Shown: positions 54,628-62,663 of the stretch, one piece after another
Layout of the letters: every line of letters begins with the position of its first letter
Position numbering within the stretch: position 1 is the first letter of the stretch
Assembly: GCF_008365295.1 (NCBI RefSeq)
Contig: NZ_CP043505.1
Coordinates: 1,612,001-1,676,000 of the forward strand
Origin: Agromyces intestinalis
GTDB lineage: Bacteria > Actinomycetota > Actinomycetes > Actinomycetales > Microbacteriaceae
Direction: 5' to 3'
Length of the DNA stretch: 64,000 bases
Made by a program: the position numbers and the translations under genes
Notes under the pieces: generated by a model
Seen by the model: the letters and a program-made list of their open reading frames with translations, nothing else
Database searches by the model: none
What the model was told of the DNA's origin: nothing

Positions 54628-54646
54628 GCCGGGCCCCCGCCCGCCT

Positions 54647-54709
54647 CTGCGCCACGTGCGCGCGCTCCGCGCCACCTCATCTGGCGCAACCGACGCGGAA
54701 GTGGCGCAG
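54647..54709. repeat. Compound palindrome, family F copy 2
   Basis: Outer arms CTGCGCCAC (54647-54655) and GTGGCGCAG (54701-54709) enclose an inner hairpin GCGCCA (54669-54674)/TGGCGC (54682-54687). It lies between convergent lysE-like and ybhB-like genes and is a probable bidirectional terminator; the arm word recurs at 20.92 kb. Confidence 0.72.
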
Positions 54710-54773
54710 CGGGAGGGGTAGGTGGGGCGGGGGCGGGCCGGCGAGCGCGGGCCGACGGGCGAGCGCGGGCCGG

Positions 54774-55319
54774 TCAGGCGTCGGCCGGGTTCACCGCCGT
54801 GCCGACGAGGATGCCCCGCGCGAGCGCGTGCGGAAAGCTGCGTCCGCCCAGCACGGCGGGCGTGGCATCCGGGTCGAGGTCGAGCCTCGCGACGTCCAGC
54901 GCGGTGACGACGAAGAAGTACCGGTGCACGCCCGACCCCGCCGGCGGCGCCGAGCCCGCGTAGCGGTGCTCGCCGCTCTCGTTGCCGAGCACGAGCGCGC
55001 CGGGCGGCAGCTTCAACCCGCCCGCCTCGCCGGCACCCGCGGGCAGCGACGTGACCGACGCGGGAAGGTTCGCGACCGCCCAGTGCCACCACCCCGACCC
55101 GGTCGGCGCATCGGGGTCGTAGCAGGTGACCGTGAAGCTCTGCGTCTCGCCGGGGAACCCCGACCACGACAGCTGCGGCGATCGGTCGCCCGCCCCCTGA
55201 CCCGAGGCGCGCAGCGCGAGCGGGAGCGGCTCGCCGTCGGCGAAGTCGGTACTGGTCAGCTCGAACGAGCCGACCGGCCTCAGCTTCTGCAGGGCCGCGT
55301 ACGGGTCGAGATCGAGCAT
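54774..55319 (-). CDS. YbhB/YbcL-family (PEBP) protein
   Basis: A 181-residue phosphatidylethanolamine-binding-protein fold, often annotated Raf kinase inhibitor-like. [20 protein letters not shown] holds the DPDAP anion-binding motif, and [20 protein letters not shown] the second conserved loop (P-x-GxHRYxF). Bacterial members are cytoplasmic and of unknown ligand. GGAGG precedes the ATG at 55319. The gene is divergent from trhO. Confidence 0.9.
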   Translation of the reverse strand: MLDLDPYAALQKLRPVGSFELTSTDFADGEPLPLALRASGQGAGDRSPQLSWSGFPGETQSFTVTCYDPDAPTGSGWWHWAVANLPASVTSLPAGAGEAGGLKLPPGALVLGNESGEHRYAGSAPPAGSGVHRYFFVVTALDVARLDLDPDATPAVLGGRSFPHALARGILVGTAVNPADA

Positions 55320-55432
55320 CGTCGCCTCCTTCGGGGCATATACGGGCGTCCTCAGCAACCCCGCCGCCAACGGGCAGGATCCTCACCTCAGGCTATGGGC
55401 ATCCGCTCAACCTGCGCACGTACGATCGGCCC

Positions 55433-56347
55433 GTGCCGCTCGCCAAGATCCTGCTCTACTACGTCTTCACGCCGTTGGCCGACCCCGAGGCGATCCGGCT
55501 GTGGCAGCGCGACCTCGCCGAGTCGCTCGGCCTGCGCGGGCGCATCCTCATCTCGAAAGACGGCCTGAACGGCACCCTCGGCGGCGAACTCTCCGCCCTC
55601 AAACGGTACGTGCGGACGACTCGCGAGTACGCCCCCTTCCAGACGATCGACTTCAAGTGGAGCCAGGGCACCGGCCTCGATGCATCCGGGGCGAGCCTCG
55701 ACTTCCCGAAGCTCAGCGTGAAGGTCCGCGACGAGATCGTGTCGTTCGGCGCACCCGGCGAGCTGCGCGTCGACGAGCACGGCGTGGTCGGCGGCGGTCG
55801 CAAGCTCAGCCCCGAAGCACTGCATGCGCTGGTGTCGATCCGCGGCGAGGAGGTCGTGTTCTTCGACGGGCGCAACGCGCTCGAGGCCGAGATCGGCCGG
55901 TTCCGCGACGCGATCGTGCCCGACGTCGAGACCACGCGCGACTTCGTCGCCGAGCTCGACAGCGGCCGCTACGACGACCTGAAAGGCCGGCCGGTCGTGA
56001 CGTACTGCACCGGCGGCATCCGATGCGAGGTGCTGTCGAGCCTCATGCGCGACCGCGGCTTCGGCGAGGTGTACCAGCTCGACGGCGGCATCGTGCGGTA
56101 CGGCGAGGCGTTCGGCGACGACGGGCTCTGGGAGGGGTCGCTCTACGTCTTCGACGGGCGCGGCTCGGTCGACTTCAGCGACCACGCCGCGGTGATCGGG
56201 CGGTGCGGCGGGTGCGGCGCCGCGACCAAGCGCACCGCGAACTGCCCGGATGCCTCGTGCCGCGTGCAGTTCGTGGTCTGCGAGTCGTGCGACGCGATCG
56301 CGTGCGAGGCGCATGCCGGCGAGGCATCCGCTCACCGCGTCGCGTAG
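55433..56347 (+). CDS. trhO: tRNA uridine(34) hydroxylase TrhO (rhodanese-related)
   Basis: A 304-residue UPF0176/TrhO protein that uses O2 to hydroxylate U34 of tRNAs, the first step toward 5-carboxymethoxy-type modification. The N-terminal acylphosphatase-like domain ([20 protein letters not shown]) is followed by a rhodanese domain with the essential Cys in [19 protein letters not shown] and by a C-terminal cysteine-rich tail ([16 protein letters not shown]) that may bind zinc. TACGAT (55421-55426) 6 nt before the GTG supports a leaderless start. Confidence 0.9.
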   Translation: MPLAKILLYYVFTPLADPEAIRLWQRDLAESLGLRGRILISKDGLNGTLGGELSALKRYVRTTREYAPFQTIDFKWSQGTGLDASGASLDFPKLSVKVRDEIVSFGAPGELRVDEHGVVGGGRKLSPEALHALVSIRGEEVVFFDGRNALEAEIGRFRDAIVPDVETTRDFVAELDSGRYDDLKGRPVVTYCTGGIRCEVLSSLMRDRGFGEVYQLDGGIVRYGEAFGDDGLWEGSLYVFDGRGSVDFSDHAAVIGRCGGCGAATKRTANCPDASCRVQFVVCESCDAIACEAHAGEASAHRVA

Positions 56348-56578
56348 CGACGGCTCGGCCGAGGCGACCCAGTCGAGGTACCGGGTCATCAGGCTGACCC
56401 CGACATCGTCGATCGGTTCGCCGCGGTTCGCCAGCACGATCACCGCGGTTCCGGCGGTGCAGTCGATGCGCAGCGACGCATACGCGCCGAGGGTCGACGG
56501 TTCGGCCGAGCGGCAGGCGGCGGCGCGAAGACCGGGTGAGCGCATGGGCTCGACGCGAGAGGGGCGGCGAGCCCTCCG
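56348..56578 (-). pseudogene. Possible remnant of a serine hydrolase (beta-lactamase family) 3' end
   Basis: On the minus strand an open frame of about 75 codons reads PSTLGAYASLRIDCTAG, then TAVIVLANRGEPIDDVGVSL, resembling the C-terminal strands and helix of class C beta-lactamase-like serine hydrolases (the VVLANR stretch). No start, active-site motif or own stop codon is present; the frame runs on antisense into trhO. It is in the frame of the upstream membrane-protein gene but past its stop. A decayed gene end is the best reading; it could also be chance. Confidence 0.35.
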
Positions 56579-57109
56579 TCATCGGGGTCGTCCCTGACTG
56601 GGCCGCTCCCTCGGTCGCCGCGCGTACGCGCGCGCCGGCCGGCTCGACAGCGCGAGCATGATGAGGATGTCGAGGGCGAGCGTGGCAAGGGTCTCGTCGA
56701 TGGTGATCCGCTGGTCGCCCGCCCACCAGGCGGCGAAGGTCAGGCTGATGCTGACGGTCGCGAAGACCATCACGAGGATGCGCGGCCAGTTCCAGCCGAC
56801 GAAGATGAACACGGCCAGCGCGAGCTGCACCGCGAGCACGACCGCGCCGACGACGATGACGACGGCGAGCGCCGCGTCGCTCGCCTCGCCGAGGTCTGCG
56901 GGGTCGAGGTCATCGAACTCTGCGGACAGCACGTTCCGCCACTCGACCGCGATCGCGACGAGCACCGCCACACCGGCGAGCACGCGCAGCAGCACGAGGA
57001 CCGCCCCGACCGTCGTCGCCGCGGGGCGCCGCATCCGCGGATCGGGCCGCACCGGTCGGGCGAGGTCGCTCGGCGCCTCGAACGCGGGCCGCTTGCCCAC
57101 CTCGGTCAT
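56579..57109 (-). CDS. Membrane protein of four helices
   Basis: A 176-residue protein with a cytoplasmic N-terminus and four predicted membrane helices (about 35-57, 80-102, 106-126 and 138-156), ending in an Arg-rich tail. Layout resembles small actinobacterial integral membrane proteins of unknown function. Its ATG overlaps the stop of the LssY-like gene (ATGA), so the two are coupled. No family recognised. Confidence 0.72.
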   Translation of the reverse strand: MTEVGKRPAFEAPSDLARPVRPDPRMRRPAATTVGAVLVLLRVLAGVAVLVAIAVEWRNVLSAEFDDLDPADLGEASDAALAVVIVVGAVVLAVQLALAVFIFVGWNWPRILVMVFATVSISLTFAAWWAGDQRITIDETLATLALDILIMLALSSRPARAYARRPRERPSQGRPR

Positions 57110-58044
57110 GGCAGCGCTCCGCCCGCCGACGCCTCCGCGGGTCGAGCAGCGCCCGACGAAGGAGTGCGCGTATCGAGACCCTGTGACGTGCGCTGGGTCG
57201 CGTCGGTCTCGAGAACCGCTCGCAGATCGACGATCGGCAGGTCGCCGTCGGTCGTGATCGTGTCCCCGCCGCCGTTGCGCGAGTGATAGCCGGCGGAGAA
57301 CTTCTCGATGACCGCGACGCGCACCGCGGCATCCGCACCCTGCAGCGACCGCACGATGTGGTCGCGCTCGACGTCGGTGTTCGCGTCGATCTTGTGTGTG
57401 ATCTGCAGCGTGAACAGCGAGAAGCCGACCGCGCGGTCGAACGTGCCGGCGGCGAGCCAGTCGACTCGGGCGCCGCCGGGCAGCAGCCAGTCGTCGGGGG
57501 TGCGCCAGAAGCGCACGTGGTGGCGCTTGGCCGGGTTGCCGGCGACCTCCTGCTGGTACGCGAAGTCCTGCTGGCGCCCGAACAGGAACAGCGGGCTCAC
57601 CGGCGCCTCGTCGTAACTGCGACGGGTGAGGGTCGAGGCGATGATGCGCCAGCTCGACGCGAGGGTGATGTCGTCGGCGCGGGTCCAGCCCGCCTCGGCG
57701 AGCACCCGGTGCAGTTGCGCCTCATCGCCGAGCAGTGCGAGGTTCACCGGGTCGCCGAGCAGGCCGTCGCTCGTGCGAGTGCGCCCCATGAAGTAGTCGG
57801 GCACGTAGATGGTGGTGAGGATGCGGTGGAACCGCGGCAGCACCAGGTAGGCGAGCAGCACCCAGAACGCGAGGAACAGCAGGATGCCCCACCAGCCGAA
57901 TGCGAACGACTCCGTGAGCAGCAGGTACGCGAGCCACAGCGACGCGACGCCCGCGTAGACGAAGAAGAATCCGTCGAGCACGGCGTTGACCGAGAACCGC
58001 CTCACGCGCGGTGCTCGCCGGCGCTCCCCCGTCGCCTCGGGCAT
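57106..58044 (-). CDS. LssY C-terminal-domain membrane protein
   Basis: A 312-residue protein: two membrane helices (residues about 20-70), then an LssY-C-like domain (DPVNLALLGDEAQLHRVLAE; WTRADDITLASSWRIIASTL; KRHHVRFWRTPDDWLLPGGA; THKIDANTDVERDHIVRSL). LssY was named from a Legionella type I secretion locus; the domain is common in bacteria and has no assigned activity. TAGTCT (complement of 58051-58056) 6 nt upstream sets the start. It forms an operon with the downstream four-helix protein. Confidence 0.82.
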   Translation of the reverse strand: MPEATGERRRAPRVRRFSVNAVLDGFFFVYAGVASLWLAYLLLTESFAFGWWGILLFLAFWVLLAYLVLPRFHRILTTIYVPDYFMGRTRTSDGLLGDPVNLALLGDEAQLHRVLAEAGWTRADDITLASSWRIIASTLTRRSYDEAPVSPLFLFGRQQDFAYQQEVAGNPAKRHHVRFWRTPDDWLLPGGARVDWLAAGTFDRAVGFSLFTLQITHKIDANTDVERDHIVRSLQGADAAVRVAVIEKFSAGYHSRNGGGDTITTDGDLPIVDLRAVLETDATQRTSQGLDTRTPSSGAARPAEASAGGALP

Positions 58045-58053
58045 GTCGAAAGA

Positions 58054-58638
58054 CTAGCGGGGCGGCAGTCCCGCGAGCGCGGCGACCGCGCGCGCGAGCG
58101 CATCGCCGCTCGGCACCTCGCCGTCGGGGCTGATGAGCCACAGCAGGCCGAGCCCCTGGACGAGCACGAACTCGAGCTGGGCGATCGCCTCGATCTGCGC
58201 GTCGGGGAGGTCGGGGTGGGCTGCGCGGAGGTTCTCGGCCATGCCGAGGTGGCCCGCCGCGATCGCTTGGCGAAGGTGCCGGGTCTCGTTCGAGTCGGGG
58301 TCGCGCAGCACGCGCAGGGTGTTCTCGACGCTCGCGATGAGCGCTTCGCGGTGGTCGGCGAAGACCTCGGGCATACGGTTCCATCGGTCGGCGAATCCGT
58401 CGAGCAGCGGCTGCTCGCGGGCGTCGAGCACGAGCGCCTCGATGTCGTCGCCGATGCCCGAGCCGAGTGCTTCGACGAGCGCCTCGGTGACGAGCCGGTC
58501 TTTCGAGCCGAAGTGGTACCCGATCGCGGCGAGGCTCACCCCCGCCTCGGCGGCGATGTCGCGGGCGGTCGCCTTGGCGACGCCGCGCTCGAGGATGACG
58601 CGCCGCGCGCCGGCCAGGAGGTCTTCACGGTTGCCCAT
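58054..58638 (-). CDS. TetR-family regulator of the FAD-monooxygenase gene
   Basis: A 194-residue TetR protein with helix-turn-helix at residues 4-50 (LLAGARRVILERGVAKATAR, DIAAEAGVSLAAIGYHFGSK) and a helical ligand domain. TACCAT (complement of 58645-58650) lies 6 nt before the ATG. Palindromes at 58676-58717 and the divergent monooxygenase gene imply it represses that gene and itself. TetR/FAD-monooxygenase pairs usually respond to the aromatic or antibiotic substrate of the enzyme. Confidence 0.9.
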   Translation of the reverse strand: MGNREDLLAGARRVILERGVAKATARDIAAEAGVSLAAIGYHFGSKDRLVTEALVEALGSGIGDDIEALVLDAREQPLLDGFADRWNRMPEVFADHREALIASVENTLRVLRDPDSNETRHLRQAIAAGHLGMAENLRAAHPDLPDAQIEAIAQLEFVLVQGLGLLWLISPDGEVPSGDALARAVAALAGLPPR

Positions 58639-58675
58639 GACCCCATGGTAGCGGAGCGTCTGAGACATCTGTACT

Positions 58676-58717
58676 AGACATTCGTCTGAATCCGGAGTAG
58701 AACATCTGTCTAAGACA
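58676..58717. promoter_or_regulatory. TetR-type operator palindromes
   Basis: AGACATTCGTCT (58676-58687) and TGTCTAAGACA (58707-58717) are short palindromes sharing AGACA; a further AGACATCTGT lies at 58663-58672. They occupy the divergent gap between the tetR and FAD-monooxygenase genes. Confidence 0.7.
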
Positions 58718-58760
58718 TACGTTTCACGAAGCATCCGCCGCCCTCCATGAAGGAATCGCC

Positions 58761-60038
58761 ATGACCACCCGCCCCACCCCCCACGTCCTCGTCTCGGGCG
58801 CCGGCATCGCCGGCACCGCGCTCGCACTGCAGCTCATCCGCAGCGGCATCCGCACCACGGTCATCGAGCGCGCCGCCGCTCCCCGGCCCGGCGGCCAGGC
58901 CGTCGACCTGCGCGGCCCGAGCCGCGAGGCCGCCGAGCGCATGGGCCTCATGCCCGGCATCACCCGCCACCAGCTCCAGGAGGAAGGACTCATCTACGTC
59001 GATGCCCACGGCCGCGGCTACGGCCGCATGGCGATGGAGGACTTCGACGGCCAGGGCGCCGTCGCCGAGATCGAGATCACCCGCGGCGACCTCGTCGAGG
59101 TCATCGCCGAGGCGCTGGCCGAGGCATCCGCCCTCGCCGTCGACGAGGCCGGCGAGCCGCTGCTCGACCTGCGCTACGACGACGCGATCGCGTCGCTGAC
59201 GCAGGACGCCGACGGCGTCGACATCCGCTTCACCTCGGGCCGCTCGCGCCGGTTCGACCTCGTCGTCGGCGCCGACGGCGTGCACTCCGCGACCCGCCGA
59301 CTCGCATTCGGCCCCGAAGAGCGGTACGCGACCCCGCTCGGCGGGTACGGCGCGTTCTTCACCATGCCGAGCCCCGCCGACCTCGAGCCCGACTGGTTCT
59401 CGATGCGGCTCGTGCCGGGCGCGATGCTCGGCATCCGGCCCGACGCCGACCCCGCGACCTCGAAGGCGATCCTCACCGTGCGCGGCCCGCACGACCCGTC
59501 GCTCCGGCGCGACCGCGCGGCCCAGCAGGAGGTCGTGCGCCAGGCGATCCAGGGGGCCGGATGGCACGCCGACGCGGTGCTCGCCGCGATGGAGGAAGCC
59601 GACGACTTCTACTTCGACGAGCTCGTGCGCGTCGACGTGCCCGATCTCGCCGCCGGCCGGGTCACCCTCGTCGGCGACGCCGGGTACTCGGGCTCGCCGC
59701 TGACCGGCATGGGCACCGCGATGGCGCTCGTCGGCGCGTACGTGCTCGCCGCCGAACTCGCCGCGACCCCCGGCGACCCCGCGGCCGCCATCGCACGGTA
59801 CGGGGCGGCGATCGCGCCGTTCCTCGAGCAGGCGAAGAAGATCCCCGGCGGCAGCCTTTCGACGATGCTGCCGCGCACGAAGCTGCTCTCGGCGCTGTCG
59901 AAGGCCAACGTGAAGGTGATGCTGTCGCGCCCGCTGCGACCGCTCATGAAGCGGATGTTCCTCGCCGGCCAGGGCGCCGAGCTCGACCTTCCCGCAACCT
60001 CCGCCGACGCCGCCCTCGACCGCGTGAGCGCCGCCTGA
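58761..60038 (+). CDS. FAD-dependent monooxygenase (UbiH/PHBH type)
   Basis: A 425-residue group A flavin monooxygenase. VSGAGIAGTALALQLIRSGI binds the ADP part, the DG motif is FDLVVGADGVHSATRRLAFG, and the GD motif VTLVGDAGYSGSPLTGMGTA closes the flavin site. Such enzymes hydroxylate aromatic compounds and can inactivate antibiotics such as tetracyclines or rifamycins; sequence alone does not say which. GAAGGA precedes the ATG. Adjacent divergent tetR gene indicates inducible expression. Confidence 0.9.
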   Translation: MTTRPTPHVLVSGAGIAGTALALQLIRSGIRTTVIERAAAPRPGGQAVDLRGPSREAAERMGLMPGITRHQLQEEGLIYVDAHGRGYGRMAMEDFDGQGAVAEIEITRGDLVEVIAEALAEASALAVDEAGEPLLDLRYDDAIASLTQDADGVDIRFTSGRSRRFDLVVGADGVHSATRRLAFGPEERYATPLGGYGAFFTMPSPADLEPDWFSMRLVPGAMLGIRPDADPATSKAILTVRGPHDPSLRRDRAAQQEVVRQAIQGAGWHADAVLAAMEEADDFYFDELVRVDVPDLAAGRVTLVGDAGYSGSPLTGMGTAMALVGAYVLAAELAATPGDPAAAIARYGAAIAPFLEQAKKIPGGSLSTMLPRTKLLSALSKANVKVMLSRPLRPLMKRMFLAGQGAELDLPATSADAALDRVSAA

Positions 60039-60044
60039 CGACGG

Positions 60045-60094
60045 CGCCGTCCGCGGCGCGAGAGGCCGCGCCGTCCGCGGCGCCGTCCGCGGCG
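60045..60094. repeat. CGCCGTCCGCGGCG repeats
   Basis: Three copies at 60045, 60069 and 60081 lie in the 113-bp gap between the monooxygenase and aminotransferase genes, on a 12-bp register. GC-rich local expansion; each unit contains a CCGCGG palindrome. Confidence 0.6.
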
Positions 60095-60151
60095 CGATCC
60101 ACGAGCCGAACCGCGGCCGGGCACGATCCGGCCGCGGTTAGGCTCGTCGTC

Positions 60152-61369
60152 ATGGCCTACGACGTCTCGCGCATCCGTGCGCTGTTCCCCGCGCTCGAGA
60201 CCGGATGGGCGCAGTTCGACGGGCCCGGCGGCACGCAGACCCCGCGCGCGGTCGGCGAGGCGATCGCCGCGACCCTCACGGGGCCGCTGTCGAACCGCGG
60301 CACCACGAGCCCGAGCGAGCAGCGCGCCGAGGATGCCGTGGCCGGATTCCGCCTCGCGATGGCCGACCTGCTCGACGCGCACCCGCGCGGCATCGTGCAC
60401 GGCCGCAGCGCGACCCAGCTCGTCTACGACTTCTCGCGGCACTTGTCACGCGACTGGGGCCCCGGCGACGAAGTGATCGTCACCCGGCTCGACCACGACT
60501 CGAACGTGCGGCCGTGGGTGCAGGCCGCCGAGCGCACCGGCGCGACCGTGCGGTGGGCCGACTTCGACCCCGCCACCGCCGAGCTGCCGGTCGCCGCGAT
60601 CGCCGATCTGCTCTCGGAGCGCACTCGGGTGGTCGCGGTCACGGCCGCGTCGAACCTGCTGGGCACGATGCCGGATGTCGCGGCCATCGCCGAGGCCGCG
60701 CACGCCGTCGGCGCGCTCGTGTTCGTCGACGGCGTGCACTTCACCGCGCATGAGCTGCCGGCGCTCGGCGCGCTCGGCGCCGACCTGTTCACCTGCTCGC
60801 CGTACAAGTTCCTCGGGCCGCACTGCGGCGTGCTCGCGGGCGACCCGGCGCTGCTCGAGACGATCCGCCCCGACAAGCTCGCGCCGTCGACGAACGTCGT
60901 GCCCGAGCGGTTCGAGTTCGGCACGCTGCCGTACGAGCTGCTCGCCGGGGTGACGGCCGCCGTCGACGTGCTCGCGGGCCTCGATACTGCGCCCGACCAG
61001 GGCGTGGCATCCGGTTCGCGACGAGATCGACTGGATGCCTCGTACCGGGCGCTGCACGCGCACGAGTCGGCCCTGCTCGCCGAACTGGAGGCCGCGCTGG
61101 CCGACCTGCCCCGCGTGACGGTGCACTCGCGCGCCACGCGGCGCACGCCTACCCTGCTGCTCACCTTCGAGGGACGCGAGGCGGCGTCGGTGACGGCGGC
61201 GCTCGCTTCGCGGCGCATCCTCGCGCCGAGCGACAACTTCTACGCGCTCGAGGCTTCGCGTCGGCTCGGCCTCGGCGAGGCGGGCGGGCTGCGCGTCGGG
61301 CTCGCGCCGTACACCGACGCCGACGACATCCAGCGACTCATCGACGGGCTGAAGGAGGCCATCGCATGA
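60152..61369 (+). CDS. Cysteine desulfurase-like class V aminotransferase
   Basis: A 405-residue PLP enzyme of the cysteine desulfurase-like subfamily (TIGR01976-type). The PLP Lys is in FTCSPYKFLGPHCGVLAG; VIVTRLDHDSNVRPWVQAAE replaces the usual EHHAN segment, and no SufS-type catalytic Cys loop is seen, so activity is uncertain. TAGGCT (60139-60144) lies 7 nt before the ATG. The next gene overlaps the stop codon (ATGA), implying a joint pathway with a PEP-mutase-like enzyme. Confidence 0.87.
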   Translation: MAYDVSRIRALFPALETGWAQFDGPGGTQTPRAVGEAIAATLTGPLSNRGTTSPSEQRAEDAVAGFRLAMADLLDAHPRGIVHGRSATQLVYDFSRHLSRDWGPGDEVIVTRLDHDSNVRPWVQAAERTGATVRWADFDPATAELPVAAIADLLSERTRVVAVTAASNLLGTMPDVAAIAEAAHAVGALVFVDGVHFTAHELPALGALGADLFTCSPYKFLGPHCGVLAGDPALLETIRPDKLAPSTNVVPERFEFGTLPYELLAGVTAAVDVLAGLDTAPDQGVASGSRRDRLDASYRALHAHESALLAELEAALADLPRVTVHSRATRRTPTLLLTFEGREAASVTAALASRRILAPSDNFYALEASRRLGLGEAGGLRVGLAPYTDADDIQRLIDGLKEAIA

Positions 61370-62163
61370 CTACGGAATCCGGCACGACGAACGCCACGGG
61401 CGCCGAGCGCGGCGCCGAACTGCGACGACTGCATACTGCCCCCGAACTGCTGCAGGTCGTCAACGTGTGGGACGTCGTCAGCGCGAAGGTCGTCGCCGCG
61501 CATCCAGAGACCCGCGCGCTCGCGACGGCCGGGCATTCGATCGCCGCGAGCTTCGGCTATGCCGACGGCGAGATCCCGATCCACCTGATGCTCGACATGA
61601 TCGGCCGGATCGCCGCAGCGGTCGACGTGCCCGTGAGCGCCGACCTCGACGACGGCCACGGCGATGCGGCCGAGACCGTGCGGCGCGCGATCGGCGTCGG
61701 CGCCGTCGGCGCGAACATCGAGGACCGCCTGCGCCCGCTCGATGAGTCGATCGACGTCGTGCGCGCGGTCGTGGCGGCCGCCGAGACCGAGGGGGTGCCG
61801 TTCGCGCTCAATGCGCGCACCGACGCCTTTCTGCTCGCCGGCGACCGCCCGTTCGCCGACTCGCTGAGCGACGCGATCGCACGCGGTCGCGCATACATCG
61901 ACGCAGGCGCGACGTGCGTGTTCGTGCCCGGCAACTTCGGCGAGGACGTCGTGGCGGCCCTCGTCGACGGCATCGGCGAGCGACGCGTGAGCGTGATCGG
62001 CCTGCCCGCACTGCCGGCGCCCGGCCGGCTCGAAGAGCTCGGCGTCGCACGGGTGTCGTACGGCCCGACGACGCAGCGGGTCGCGCTCGGCGCCCTCGAC
62101 GACCTCACCGCGTCGCTGTATGCGGGCGGCGTGCTGCCCCGAGTCATCCGCGACCTGAACTGA
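61366..62163 (+). CDS. Isocitrate lyase/PEP mutase-family protein
   Basis: A 265-residue barrel of the PEP-mutase/isocitrate-lyase superfamily. VNVWDVVSAKVVAAHPETRA, VSADLDDGHGDAAETVRRAI and VGANIEDRLRPLDESIDVVR are typical; the KRCGH catalytic loop of true lyases is absent, as in the uncharacterised oxaloacetate-decarboxylase-like branch. Substrate unknown. It is coupled by a 4-bp overlap to the aminotransferase gene. Confidence 0.87.
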   Translation: MTTESGTTNATGAERGAELRRLHTAPELLQVVNVWDVVSAKVVAAHPETRALATAGHSIAASFGYADGEIPIHLMLDMIGRIAAAVDVPVSADLDDGHGDAAETVRRAIGVGAVGANIEDRLRPLDESIDVVRAVVAAAETEGVPFALNARTDAFLLAGDRPFADSLSDAIARGRAYIDAGATCVFVPGNFGEDVVAALVDGIGERRVSVIGLPALPAPGRLEELGVARVSYGPTTQRVALGALDDLTASLYAGGVLPRVIRDLN

Positions 62164-62190
62164 GCGCACCACCCGACCCGCGTTGACCGG

Positions 62191-62369
62191 TCGGCGAGTG
62201 TTTCCGTTCGCCGCCCGTCCGCCCGCCCGCCGCCCGTCGCCCGCCGCCCGTCCGCCCGCCCGCCCGTCGCCCGTCGCCCGTCGCCCGTCGCCCGTCGCCG
62301 AGTGTTTCCGTTCGCGCACGCTGTTCCCGTTCGTACGGAAACACGGTGCGCCAACGGAAACACTCGGCG
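62191..62369. repeat. Family C palindrome and GC-rich tandem words
   Basis: CGAGTGTTTCCGTTCG appears as a half copy at 62195-62210; after about 85 bp of tandem CCCGTCG/CCCGCCG words a full palindrome follows with arms 62296-62319 and 62346-62369 (23 of 24 pairs), whose loop carries two more TGTTTCCGT-like words. With the minisatellite at 62385-62559 it fills most of the 500-bp gap before the ABC operon. Confidence 0.83.
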
Positions 62370-62384
62370 GGAGGAGAGGAGGGG

Positions 62385-62559
62385 TGGCGCGAGGAGGGTG
62401 GCGCGAGGAAGGGGTGGCGCGAGGAAGGGGTGGCGCGAGGAGGGGTGGCGCGAGGAGGGGTGGCGCGAGGAGGGGTGGCGCGAGGAGGGGTGGCGCGAGG
62501 AGGGGTGGCGCGAGGAGGGGTGGCGGGAGGAGGGGTGGCGGGAGGAGGGGTGGCGGGAG
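62385..62559. repeat. 15-bp minisatellite, 12 units
   Basis: TGGCGCGAGGAGGGG repeats 12 times (unit starts at 62385, 62399, 62415, 62431, then every 15 bp to 62551); the first intervals are 14, 16 and 16 bp and the last three units read TGGCGGGAGGAGGGG. All bases but T and C are purine on this strand. It ends about 100 bp upstream of the ABC ATPase gene and encodes no credible protein. Confidence 0.92.
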
Positions 62560-62663
62560 AGCGCGGCGAATCCGCGAATCCCCCGCGTGACGGATGCTGC
62601 GTGTCGGGCCCCCTCGATAGGGTGACGAGTGGCGGCAACGCCCGCCGGAGACGAGGAGCGCCC

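Noticed and set aside
62385-62559. CRISPR-like array
   Set aside because: Units are contiguous 15-mers without spacers, and no cas genes are present.
62302-62625. Protein with WREEG repeats across the minisatellite
   Set aside because: The reading frame exists because the repeat unit is 15 bp; there is no ribosome-binding site or known fold, and both neighbouring frames are also open.
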